The notes under the pieces: generated by a model
The model's database searches: none
Seen by the model: only the letters and a program-made list of their open reading frames with translations
Told to the model about the DNA's origin: nothing
Shown here: in pieces, positions 8,783-18,124 of the stretch
Numbering within the stretch: position 1 is the stretch's first letter
Layout: each line of letters opens with the position of its first letter
Translations under genes and position numbers: made by a program
Source of the DNA: Flavisolibacter ginsengisoli DSM 18119
Lineage (GTDB): Bacteria; Bacteroidota; Bacteroidia; Chitinophagales; Chitinophagaceae
Direction of reading: 5' to 3'
NCBI RefSeq assembly: GCF_900129295.1
Contig: NZ_FQUU01000003.1
Coordinates: 186,001 to 250,000 of the forward strand
DNA: 64,000 nt

Positions 8783-9520
8783 TTACCTGGCTAATTCTCT
8801 TAATACAGGAAGCGTTTTCATGGTGCCAAAATCCTGTATGTTAATAGCATAAAATAATTCTATCCATTGTAGTAATTTCCTGCGGAATTCATGGTTTAAT
8901 TGCAATTGCGCCAGGTCTTCAGGTTGCATGGTCTTTAAAAGCTGTGATATTACTTCTGCTTCTTTTCCTTCCAGGTAGTTGGCATGTTGGGGCTGTGTTT
9001 CAACAAACCTTCCTTCTTCCAGGTCAAGGAATTGGTGCGTGGGAGAGTATTCATCACTGATGCGGAAACCAAAAAATACAGCCAGGTGCAGGCCAAAAAA
9101 TAAAGGCATATTGGCGGCTACAGTTGGTGTTGCCCTGTCGAGTGCAAGTAAGGCATCTTCTGTAAAATAAAAAAGGTCAGGATTCGGTTCGGTCTCTTTC
9201 AGCGCTTTAGTGAGTAGTTCGATCATAAAAACAGCTACTGCATTCTTCCATACATCAGAAAATATATGCTTATATAGCTGGTCCCATTTGTATTCCTTTA
9301 AACGTTGCAGATTTTTAAACTCATTATGATAAGCTACCAGTTCCAGGATGGCTGAAGGTTGAAACATGGCAGACCTGGAAGAACCTTTTTTTGAAGCTGT
9401 ACGTACACCATTTACCAGGTAGGATTGCAGTCCAAACAATTCTGTGAAAATAGTAACCACCAGGCTTGTTTCACCATATTTAACACTACGAAGAATGATG
9501 CCCTTTGTTGTTTGAATCAT
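8783..9520 (-). CDS. recO: DNA repair protein RecO
   Basis: The 245-residue protein has the N-terminal OB-fold signature of RecO (TTKGIILRSVKYGETSLVVTIFTELFGLQSYLVNGVR) and the helical C-terminal domain. RecO loads RecA onto SSB-covered gaps with RecR. No cysteine is present anywhere, so the four-cysteine zinc site seen in many RecO proteins is absent; I believe this is common in Bacteroidota. It lies downstream of porZ on the same strand, 39 bases after that gene's end, so the two may share a transcript. Confidence 0.93.
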   Translation of the reverse strand: MIQTTKGIILRSVKYGETSLVVTIFTELFGLQSYLVNGVRTASKKGSSRSAMFQPSAILELVAYHNEFKNLQRLKEYKWDQLYKHIFSDVWKNAVAVFMIELLTKALKETEPNPDLFYFTEDALLALDRATPTVAANMPLFFGLHLAVFFGFRISDEYSPTHQFLDLEEGRFVETQPQHANYLEGKEAEVISQLLKTMQPEDLAQLQLNHEFRRKLLQWIELFYAINIQDFGTMKTLPVLRELAR

Positions 9521-9559
9521 GATCTATTAAAGAAATTCAATTCCAATTGTATTACCAGG

Positions 9560-11860
9560 CTATTCATTGCTGATAAATACAATTTTTGTTACTGCCTTTT
9601 GCTGTTGCTGGTCATCTGATGCTATTACAATATAAATGCCACTGGCAACTTTCCTTCCTTTATAATCCCTGCCGTTCCAGATTGCCTGCCCTCCTAAACT
9701 TCGTACCTGGTATACCAGCCTGCCATTTAATTCTGTGATCTTGACTATGCTGTTTTCGGGTAAACCTTTTATGGCAATTGGTCCGTTATAGCCTGGAGGT
9801 ACCGGGTTTGGGAAAACTAATAAGTTTCCCTGGTCAGCCAGTGCGTCTGTAGCGTCACTCCTGTAACTGCAAATGCCATTATCAGTTGCAAAATATACTT
9901 CGCCGGTTTTTCCGTCAACAGCAATTTCAAGGACATTATTGCTAAGCAAGGGACTGTTTTCTTCAGTAAAGTGTAGCAAAACTTTATCGCCTTCGCTGTT
10001 TACCATCCAGGCTCCGGAACTGGTAGCTATCCATTTCCTGTCTGCACCATCAACTGCAATACTTTTGACTTCCTCACCTTTGAACAGGTAATTAGCAAAG
10101 CCACCTTCCTTTATCACAGGCCAAATGGCCTCGCAGCCGGAGGTGAGTGCTTCAAATGGGCATTGGATCACTCCAATGCCATTAGTGGTGCCAACCCAGA
10201 TGAAACCATTTTTATCTTTTGCCAGGGAAGTGACATTATTAGAGGGCAAATTCCCCGATCCTGTTCCAACAGTATATAATTTCCATTTGTCATCTGAGGT
10301 ATTGTCTATGGTGCCATTATCATTAAAAAGTAATAAACCATTTCCTAAAGGTGCTTGTATCCATTTTTGGGATGCATCATCAATTATGATCCTGCCAACT
10401 GCATTTAGATTAAGGTTTATTGGTATGGTATAAGATTGCCAGGAGCCATCATTTTTAAGAACATGCAATGGATGGTTTGCGCCAAAATTGCTTATCCATA
10501 AATTATGATCCTTATCAAATGCAAGTCCGGAAACCCTGTAGCTTCCAGGGTCACCTGGTATGGTTTCAAGAGGACTATCCTGTTTAAAGATCTTAATTTC
10601 ATTTTTAGCTCCCAGGTGAACCAAACCCCCACCAAAAGATCCGGCCCATAATGTACCGTCTCGCACATCAGGGGCAATGGAAATGATGTCTAGAACCGTG
10701 TCAAGAGCTGGGTTATGATATTTGTTGAAGGAGTCCCAGTAGCCATTATTCAATTGGTAAACACCATTGGGATTGTATTGATAGTTCCAGGAATCATTTA
10801 TCGCACCCGCTGCTGCATAAAAAGTGTTGTTGCCAAAAGCCAGTTGGCCTAAGGCTATATTATCCGGAGAATTTAATTTATAGACCTCGGTTGCACTACC
10901 ATTTGTCCATCGTGACAGGCCTCCATACAAATCGGCTACCCAATATTCATTGTTTATAGCCAAAACCTTTCCAGGCATAGCTATTACGTTTTCCTGTTTC
11001 AATTCTGTTATAATATTACCATTCGCATCTAAAACTATTACCTGCGCCTCCCCAGTTGAATTCTTTTGGGATATAAGCAGTTTATCTCCTGAAACATTAG
11101 CAGACAAAACATGCCAGCCATTAGAAAAAAAAGGCTGGAAGTCCTGTGAATTTTTTATAAATAATGTATCATTTTGAATAACAACGATGGTGTTGTTATA
11201 ATTGAATACAGCTTTGGCTGCAGAAGCTGAAAGGCCATTACTGCCTGATAGATTGAGCCAGGAGGAAGAGTTGGCAGGGTTGCTTGTAGATGCAGGTGTC
11301 GTTTTTAACCCTTCTTCAGTAGCTGCGTAATAATTCCCACCCGCCTTTGTAAACATATTGGTTTTAACCGGGCCACCATTCTCCCCGATTAGCCAGAAAT
11401 CCCTGATCTCATACTTTTCAGCATCCACTACTATTACACCCAGGCCCGTAGAGAGATAACTAAACTGGTTATCTGTATAGATATCATAAATGTTTTTATC
11501 TCCCGTAACTACCTTTCTTTTTAATTCAGGTAAATTATGTATTCCTGAATTGTCAATGATATCCAGGTTACTGTTTGAATAGGCTATAAATAACTTGTTT
11601 GACAGAACATCAAATTTAATCGCTGCCACTCCTGTTTCACTGAGGCCAGTAACCTTGCTTAACCTTGAAACTTCATTAGTTTGAAGATCAACACTAACCA
11701 AACTGTATTCTGTAGCAGCATATACTTTATTTGAAGATACAGTCACATCAATCGTACCCTGGAAAGGCAAATGTTCTCTCCACATTCCGATAGGAGGCAG
11801 AGATTGCTGCGCAATACTGTTAACAGAAATGAATAATAAAATAAGGAGTAACCTGTACAC
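9560..11860 (-). CDS. porZ: Type IX secretion component PorZ-like two-propeller protein
   Basis: The 766-residue protein starts with a signal peptide (LLLILLFISVNSIAQ). The PorZ-type N-terminus follows: GMWREHLPFQGTIDVTVSSNKVYAATE, then FDVLSNKLFIAYSNSNLDII. Two-component-regulator-like beta-propeller repeats (for example RDGTLWAGSFGGGLVHL, KNGFIWVGTTNGIGVI, GEVYFATDNGICSY) run to about residue 670. The C-terminal type A sorting domain begins at LLVFPNPVPPGYNG. PorZ in Porphyromonas gingivalis works at the cell surface with the PorU sortase. The start is GTG, because no in-frame ATG exists near the signal peptide and a perfect TAGCTTTG box ends four bases upstream. Confidence 0.85.
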   Translation of the reverse strand: MYRLLLILLFISVNSIAQQSLPPIGMWREHLPFQGTIDVTVSSNKVYAATEYSLVSVDLQTNEVSRLSKVTGLSETGVAAIKFDVLSNKLFIAYSNSNLDIIDNSGIHNLPELKRKVVTGDKNIYDIYTDNQFSYLSTGLGVIVVDAEKYEIRDFWLIGENGGPVKTNMFTKAGGNYYAATEEGLKTTPASTSNPANSSSWLNLSGSNGLSASAAKAVFNYNNTIVVIQNDTLFIKNSQDFQPFFSNGWHVLSANVSGDKLLISQKNSTGEAQVIVLDANGNIITELKQENVIAMPGKVLAINNEYWVADLYGGLSRWTNGSATEVYKLNSPDNIALGQLAFGNNTFYAAAGAINDSWNYQYNPNGVYQLNNGYWDSFNKYHNPALDTVLDIISIAPDVRDGTLWAGSFGGGLVHLGAKNEIKIFKQDSPLETIPGDPGSYRVSGLAFDKDHNLWISNFGANHPLHVLKNDGSWQSYTIPINLNLNAVGRIIIDDASQKWIQAPLGNGLLLFNDNGTIDNTSDDKWKLYTVGTGSGNLPSNNVTSLAKDKNGFIWVGTTNGIGVIQCPFEALTSGCEAIWPVIKEGGFANYLFKGEEVKSIAVDGADRKWIATSSGAWMVNSEGDKVLLHFTEENSPLLSNNVLEIAVDGKTGEVYFATDNGICSYRSDATDALADQGNLLVFPNPVPPGYNGPIAIKGLPENSIVKITELNGRLVYQVRSLGGQAIWNGRDYKGRKVASGIYIVIASDDQQQQKAVTKIVFISNE

Positions 11861-11864
11861 ATTT

Positions 11865-11898
11865 CAAAGCTAAGTGTAATATGAGAAAAATATACAAA
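11865..11898 (-). promoter_or_regulatory. -33/-7 promoter of porZ
   Basis: The minus strand carries TTTG at 11895-11898 and TAGCTTTG at 11865-11872, 22 bases apart. This is close to the usual spacing of the Bacteroidota -33 and -7 elements. The box ends four bases before the GTG start, which predicts a leaderless or nearly leaderless mRNA. Confidence 0.6.
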
Positions 11899-12010
11899 GG
11901 CATATGTATAGCATTGACCCTGCTAGGCATGGATTGAATTCGGTTGTTCTTATATGAAGCTTTCAAACTCTTCGTATATTTCCTTTCTTTGCCCTACAAA
12001 CAGTTGGTAC

Positions 12011-14344
12011 ATGTGGAATATTATTGGTAAAGGTATCCTGCGATTTGGAATAGTTCTTTTGATACTATTACTGACCCTCACTTCTTACTTTGGATGGAAG
12101 GCCAGTAAGGTCAGCCTGAGCTATGAATTTGCAAAGGCGATACCCGTCAATAATCCTAAGTACAAGGAGTACCAGGAATTCCGTAAAAAGTTTGGCGATG
12201 ATGGAAACCTTATGGTGATAGGTATCAGCTCGCCCGAAATTTTCCGTTCCCATCTTTTTAATCAATATCATACTCTGCAAAAGCAATTGAAACTGGTAAG
12301 GGGTGTGGATGATGTAGTATCCGTTCCCTCATCCATTAATCTTGTAAGAAAGGAGGGTGAAGAGAAACTCCAGGCATTGCCTGTTTTCAGGGATACAATT
12401 TTAAGCCAGGCCGAAATTGACAGCAGTGCTTCGGTTTTTCTAAGCCTGCCGTTTTATAAGGGGCTTCTTTACAATGCGGATACAAAAACCTGGTTAATGG
12501 GCGTGAGGCTGAATACGACTTTAATCAATTCAGCCCAAAGAACAGCCATTGTAAATAATATCATTCGCAAGGGCGATGCATTTGCTAGTCAAACACAAAC
12601 TAAAGTTCATTACAGTGGCCTTCCGTATATAAGAACCATCATCAGTGACAGGATACAAAAAGAAATGCGGTTCTTCCTGATCGCTTCCATTTTATTATCG
12701 GCCTTGATACTATTGCTGTTTTTCCGCTCTTTAAGTGCGATGATGATATCTCTGGCTGTTGTTATCATCGGGGTAATTTGGAGTATTGGTATACTGGATA
12801 TCTCAGGTTATAAGATCACGATATTGACTGCTCTCATTCCTCCATTGGTAGTTGTCATCGGTATTCCCAATTGTGTTTACTTTCTCAATAAATACCATAC
12901 CTCGTATAAGGAATTGAAAAATAAGAAGGAGGCTATCATTTCAATGATAAGCAAAATGGGGATCGTGACCTTGTTTTGCAATATAGCAGCCGCCATTGGC
13001 TTTGCAGTTTTTGCATTGACTGAAAGTGCCATATTAAAAGAGTTTGGAGTGGTGGCAGGCATCAGCATCATGAGCCTGTTCTTTATTTCACTGGTGCTAA
13101 TTCCGGTGACCCTGAATTTTCTTCCCCCTCCTAAAGAAAGACATACACGTTACCTGGAAAATAAATGGTTGCAGCAATCACTTGATCACCTTGAAAGGTG
13201 GTCTTTAAACCATCGGAAAACAATTTATGCTGTTACCTTACTTATTCTTGTTTTTGCAATTGGCGGCATACTGCGACTGAAAAGTGTAGGCTACATTGTA
13301 GATGATCTTCCGAAAAATGATAAGGTGTATACTGATCTTAAATTTTTCGAGGAAAATTTTAAAGGTGTAATGCCTTTGGAAGTTTTGGTTGATACAAGGA
13401 AAAAATACGGGGTAACACGAAACTTAAACAATCTTCGTAAGATCGATTCTTTTGTGCAATTCCTGGCTTCAAAGCCTTATATAGGAAAGCCTTTGACCAT
13501 TACAGAAGGGTTGAAGTTTGCAAGACAGGCTTTTTTTGAAGGGGATAGCTCAAGTTATGCTATGCCAGGTGACAATGATCTTATTGCCTTGAAGCCTTAT
13601 CTTTCTCCCAACGTCAGTGATACTTCCCGAAATTCTTTATCACGACTTGTAACCAGTTTTATGGATAGCAACCGGCAGCAGGTTAGGATAAGTGTAAGCA
13701 TGAAAGATATTGGAAGTGCAAGACTACCTATTGTACTTGATAGCATTAAAAAACGTTCGGATCAATTGTTTGACTCTTCAAAATATGATGTTCAGTTTAC
13801 TGGGACCTCCATAACCTTTCTTGAGGGAACAAGGTTTATTATAAATGGTTTGACAGATAGTGTGATTTGGGCATTTCTTTTAATTGCCCTATGTATGTTA
13901 TACCTTTTCCGGTCATGGCGCATACTTATATGCTCTCTTATTCCAAATGTGATCCCTTTGATCATAACAGCCGGAATTATGGGATGGGCCGGAATAGCTT
14001 TAAAGCCTTCAACAGTATTGATCTTCAGTGTGGCGCTTGGTATTGCGATTGATATTACAATACGATTCCTGGTTAACTATAAGCAGCAGTTGAAACCAAA
14101 TAATTTTAATGCAGCACAAACAGTCATAGATACCATCCATTCCACAGGTCTAAGTATTATATATACCTCTATAGTTTTAATTGCAGGCTTTGTAGTTTTT
14201 TGTTTTAGTGGATTTGGAGGCACCAAGGCATTGGGCTGGCTAACCTCACTAACTCTTGTTACAGCCACTTTGGCCAACCTTGTATTATTACCTGCATTAT
14301 TGCTTACGTTTTACAGGAAACGCATAACTAAGATGAATAATTAA
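12011..14344 (+). CDS. MMPL/RND-superfamily exporter
   Basis: The protein of about 777 residues has the RND layout: one N-terminal membrane helix, a large extracytoplasmic loop (about 40-220), a six-helix bundle, a second loop and a second six-helix bundle. Characteristic segments are AKAIPVNNPKYKEYQEFRKKFGDDGNLMV, LTALIPPLVVVIGIPNCVYFLNKYH and SVALGIAIDITIRFLVNYK. Such two-loop single-gene transporters are usually called MMPL or predicted RND exporters and may move lipids or hopanoids; no substrate is evident here. ATG 12011 (MWNIIGKGILRFG) is preferred over 11954 because it matches the family N-terminus. It is divergent from porZ. Confidence 0.88.
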   Translation: MWNIIGKGILRFGIVLLILLLTLTSYFGWKASKVSLSYEFAKAIPVNNPKYKEYQEFRKKFGDDGNLMVIGISSPEIFRSHLFNQYHTLQKQLKLVRGVDDVVSVPSSINLVRKEGEEKLQALPVFRDTILSQAEIDSSASVFLSLPFYKGLLYNADTKTWLMGVRLNTTLINSAQRTAIVNNIIRKGDAFASQTQTKVHYSGLPYIRTIISDRIQKEMRFFLIASILLSALILLLFFRSLSAMMISLAVVIIGVIWSIGILDISGYKITILTALIPPLVVVIGIPNCVYFLNKYHTSYKELKNKKEAIISMISKMGIVTLFCNIAAAIGFAVFALTESAILKEFGVVAGISIMSLFFISLVLIPVTLNFLPPPKERHTRYLENKWLQQSLDHLERWSLNHRKTIYAVTLLILVFAIGGILRLKSVGYIVDDLPKNDKVYTDLKFFEENFKGVMPLEVLVDTRKKYGVTRNLNNLRKIDSFVQFLASKPYIGKPLTITEGLKFARQAFFEGDSSSYAMPGDNDLIALKPYLSPNVSDTSRNSLSRLVTSFMDSNRQQVRISVSMKDIGSARLPIVLDSIKKRSDQLFDSSKYDVQFTGTSITFLEGTRFIINGLTDSVIWAFLLIALCMLYLFRSWRILICSLIPNVIPLIITAGIMGWAGIALKPSTVLIFSVALGIAIDITIRFLVNYKQQLKPNNFNAAQTVIDTIHSTGLSIIYTSIVLIAGFVVFCFSGFGGTKALGWLTSLTLVTATLANLVLLPALLLTFYRKRITKMNN

Positions 14345-14964
14345 GGACAATCATATCCGGTTATTTATACGGCTTTGACGGCAAAATTTATCGTTTGGGC
14401 GATTATATGAGTAATGCAGCAAATGATTTTATTCTTCACTTTAATTTCGTGCAACTTTTAAAGGACGTTATTTGTCTTGAAGGAGCTGTTTTTATCTGGC
14501 CTTTTGAAATTGAGTAAGAACATTTTTTAAAACCAACTGCTATGCCTATGAGAATTTATGTCAGTCCCATTTTGGCCGTCCAGTATATCATTCACCCTTA
14601 CGACGGTAAAATTCTCCATTATTTAAACATGTTATAAATCGCAAGAGCATTTAAGATAATTGAAAATAATATGTAAATATTAGGTTCAAATTAATACTAA
14701 TGCCATGTGTTTAAGTGGAAAAGTTGGATAGAACAGGGATGATTCTATTAAGATCCACAATTTATAGGGGTTTGCACTTAAATATTAATTTTTATTCATA
14801 AAACATAATTTATAATCTCTTAACAATTAAATTCGTGCGTCAAAATAGGATGGGTTCCAGGTCTAAACTTTCTCAGATACACTCATATTTACCGGAGGTT
14901 GTTGTTTTGAGGTCACCAAAAGGCTGCGCCACATCTATCATTATTTTTTAATTTAAAATCAAAC
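14345..14964. other. Long leader/intergenic region upstream of susC
   Basis: These 620 bases hold no gene of normal length and no convincing TAnnTTTG box. Two small frames are present: 14407-14517 (36 residues) and 14541-14636 (31 residues). The frame around the first is open upstream and reads GFDGKIYRL, and the second reads PYDGKILHYL, so both contain DGKI. A decayed gene, small peptides or an RNA leader are all possible. The rest is AT-rich and otherwise featureless. Confidence 0.4.
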
Positions 14965-17900
14965 ATGAGAAGACTATTGTTCATCATGCTGGGAGTACTT
15001 ATGGCTAGTACCCAACTCCTGGCACAAAACCGGACTGTTTCCGGGAAGGTTACTGATCCCCAGGGAGCAGGTATACCGAATGCTTCTGTAAGTGTAAAAG
15101 GAACATCTTTCGGTACTATAACAAGTACTGATGGAAGTTTTAGTTTAGCTGTTCCTGCCAACAACAACACCCTTGTTGTTAGTTCAGTTGGATACCAGGA
15201 CCAGCAAATTTCTATCGATGGTAAGAGCACTGTTACAATTTCTTTATCCTCAGTTGAGCAGGCAATGAGCGAAGTGGTGGTAACTGTTCCTTATGGAACT
15301 GTTAGGAAAAAATCCTTTACAGGTTCTGAAAACACTATTACCGCCAAATCAATTGAGAAGCAACAGGTTACTTCTGTTACACGTGCTTTAGAAGGTTTAG
15401 TTCCAGGAATAGTAGTAACTAATGGTGGAGGTGCTCCAGGTACCGGGGCCAGCATAATGATCCGCGGTGTGGGCTCTGTGAATGCTACAAGCGCTCCGCT
15501 GTATGTATTAAACGGTGTTCCTTATGATGGTTCTATCAGTGCCATTGCTACAGATGATATCGAATCGGTTACTATATTGAAAGATGCCGCTGCCGCAGCT
15601 TTATATGGTTCAAGGGCTGCAAATGGTGTTGTAATGATCACTACCAAGAAGGGTAAAAAAGGCAGATCAAATGTGACTGCTACATTCCGGAAGGGATATA
15701 TGAGCCGGGGAATTCCTGAGTACGACAGGGTGAACGCTCAACAATACTATGAGTTGTTCTGGGAAGCATACAAAAATTCCTACATAGCACAGGGACAAAC
15801 ACCTGCGGCTGCCGGGATTTCTGCCTCAAATGTTTTGACAGGATCAAGCGGGCTTGTTTATAATGCCTATAATGTACCCGGCAACCAGTTGGTTGACCCG
15901 GTTACAGGTAAGCTGAATCAAAATGCGCAACTTTTATATAATGAGTCCTGGGAGGATGCACTTTTCCGTACAGCTGCAAGAACAAATGCTAATGTTAGTG
16001 TTTCAGGCGCCGGAGATAAAACAGATTACTATTTGTCAGCCGGGTATTTAAATGAAGAGGGTATTGTTAAGTTTTCTGGTTACAAGCGTTACAATCTTCG
16101 TCTTAATGTAAATGCTGCAGCTACCAATTGGTTGACTACAGGAATGAACATTGACGGATCTGTTGCACAAAGAAAAGATGTGCCTAGTGGTGGAACATCC
16201 ACTACCAACCCGTTTTACTTTACAAGACAAATGGGACCTATATATCCTGTTTATCAGCATAACCTGACAACAGGTGCCTTCGTGTTTGATTCAACTAACG
16301 GTCAGAATGCATTAGATTGGGGTACTCCGGCCCAAATGGGTACACGGCCTTACGCAGGTAACTCAAACCTGTTAGGTTCTCTAAACCTGGATGACCGTTC
16401 CACTAATATATTCAATGGTAACGCCAATACATATGCAGAGATCAAGTTCCTGCAAGACTTTTCTTTTAAAACAACATTGGGTATAAACTATTTTGCTAAC
16501 GATATTACTTCTTATCAAAATAACCAGTTTGGTGATGCTGCTCCATCTCCGGGTTTAACAAATGGTGGCCGATCAACAAAGACTGATGACCGCCAGATAT
16601 CATTAACTGGAAATGAGGTGCTGACATGGAACAAGCTATTAAGCGGACGTCATAATGTTAGGGCATTAGTAGGACACGAAAATTATAAATACCAGTACAG
16701 TTATGTACAGGGTTCTAAATCAGGATTCCAATTCCCTGGTCAAACAGAATTAGATAATGGAGCTACTACTTTATATCCTGCAAGTTCGCAAACAGATAAC
16801 CATAGGATAGAGAGTTATTTTGCCAACGTAAACTACGATCTTGATCAGAAATACCAATTGTCAGGAAGTTTCCGTACAGATGGTTCTTCCAGGTTCCGTG
16901 ATTCAGTAAGATGGGGTAAATTTTATTCTGTGGGTGCCAGTTGGAGAGTTTCACAGGAAGCATTCCTAAAAGATATTACCTGGGTAAACGAACTGAAGTT
17001 AAGAGCCAGTTATGGTGAGCAGGGAAATGAAAACATTGGATTGTTCTACCCTTACCGCGATTATTACTATGCCAATGGTACAGGAAGTTATACTGCTCCA
17101 ACAAGAGGCTTAAATTCAGACATTCTTTGGGAAACTAATAAGACTTTTAACGTTGGACTCGACTTTGCTATTTTAAAGAACAAACTACAGGGAACGTTTG
17201 AATATTTCAACAGGCAGTCTGATAATCTTTTATTTGATGTACCTCTTCCAATCTCTTTAGGATCTAGTGTTTACAAGAACATTGGAACAATGAAGAATTT
17301 TGGGGTTGAACTTCAGTTGGGTTATAACGCAGTTAGAGCCAAAAACTTTGATTGGAGAATAGATCTGAACTTGACGCATTTTAAAAATAAGATCACTAAA
17401 TTACCTCCTGCACAGCAGGAAAAGGGCATCGTAAATGGTACTAAGAAAATGTCAATTGGACATGGTATCTATGATTTCTGGTTGCCAGAATTTGCAGGTG
17501 TTGATGCTGCTAACGGAGATGCATTATACTATAAAGATGTAATGGGATCTGATAATAAGCCTACTGGTGAAAGAGTATTGACCAATACCTACAGCCAGGC
17601 AAGTTATTATTATTTTGGTTCAGCACTACCTGATATTTCCGGTGGTCTAACTAACGCTTTCAGGTATAAGAATTTCGATCTTTCCTTCTTATTAACCTTT
17701 GCCTATGGTGGCCAGTTCTATGATGGTAACTATGCCAGCATCATGCACCGTGGTTCTCCGGGTACTGCATGGCAAACAGACATCCTGAACAGGTGGCAAA
17801 AGCCAGGTGATGTTACTAATGTACCAAGATTGCAAAATGGTATTGCAGGACAGGATGGTGCATCTTCAAGATGGTTAGTGGATGGATCTTATTTGAACAT

Positions 17901-18108
17901 CAAAAATGTTACACTTAGCTATACCATTTCAAGTGAAGTTGCAAAACGTATGCACATAGCCGGTATCCAGGTATTCACCAATGTAGATAATGCTTATTTA
18001 TTTACAGCAAAAAAGGGAATGGATCCTCAACGTGCATTTACAGGAACAGCTGATGCAACCTATACGCCATTCAGAACCATGACAGTGGGTCTGAACGTTA
18101 ATTTATAA
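14965..18108 (+). CDS. SusC/RagA-family TonB-linked outer-membrane protein
   Basis: The 1047-residue protein has a signal peptide (LLFIMLGVLMASTQLLAQ) and an N-terminal carboxypeptidase-regulatory-like domain (VSGKVTDPQGAGIPNASVSVKG, residues about 25-100). A plug domain follows with the SusC hallmark (VLNGVPYDGSISAIATDDIESVTILKDAAAAALYGSRAANGVVMITTKKG). The long C-terminal beta barrel ends in FRTMTVGLNVNL. SusC proteins import glycans, peptides or other large nutrients across the outer membrane with a SusD lid, powered by TonB. susD starts 16 bases downstream. No enzyme gene is adjacent, so the nutrient is unknown. Confidence 0.97.
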   Translation: MRRLLFIMLGVLMASTQLLAQNRTVSGKVTDPQGAGIPNASVSVKGTSFGTITSTDGSFSLAVPANNNTLVVSSVGYQDQQISIDGKSTVTISLSSVEQAMSEVVVTVPYGTVRKKSFTGSENTITAKSIEKQQVTSVTRALEGLVPGIVVTNGGGAPGTGASIMIRGVGSVNATSAPLYVLNGVPYDGSISAIATDDIESVTILKDAAAAALYGSRAANGVVMITTKKGKKGRSNVTATFRKGYMSRGIPEYDRVNAQQYYELFWEAYKNSYIAQGQTPAAAGISASNVLTGSSGLVYNAYNVPGNQLVDPVTGKLNQNAQLLYNESWEDALFRTAARTNANVSVSGAGDKTDYYLSAGYLNEEGIVKFSGYKRYNLRLNVNAAATNWLTTGMNIDGSVAQRKDVPSGGTSTTNPFYFTRQMGPIYPVYQHNLTTGAFVFDSTNGQNALDWGTPAQMGTRPYAGNSNLLGSLNLDDRSTNIFNGNANTYAEIKFLQDFSFKTTLGINYFANDITSYQNNQFGDAAPSPGLTNGGRSTKTDDRQISLTGNEVLTWNKLLSGRHNVRALVGHENYKYQYSYVQGSKSGFQFPGQTELDNGATTLYPASSQTDNHRIESYFANVNYDLDQKYQLSGSFRTDGSSRFRDSVRWGKFYSVGASWRVSQEAFLKDITWVNELKLRASYGEQGNENIGLFYPYRDYYYANGTGSYTAPTRGLNSDILWETNKTFNVGLDFAILKNKLQGTFEYFNRQSDNLLFDVPLPISLGSSVYKNIGTMKNFGVELQLGYNAVRAKNFDWRIDLNLTHFKNKITKLPPAQQEKGIVNGTKKMSIGHGIYDFWLPEFAGVDAANGDALYYKDVMGSDNKPTGERVLTNTYSQASYYYFGSALPDISGGLTNAFRYKNFDLSFLLTFAYGGQFYDGNYASIMHRGSPGTAWQTDILNRWQKPGDVTNVPRLQNGIAGQDGASSRWLVDGSYLNIKNVTLSYTISSEVAKRMHIAGIQVFTNVDNAYLFTAKKGMDPQRAFTGTADATYTPFRTMTVGLNVNL

Positions 18109-18124
18109 TTAGAAAAACATAATA

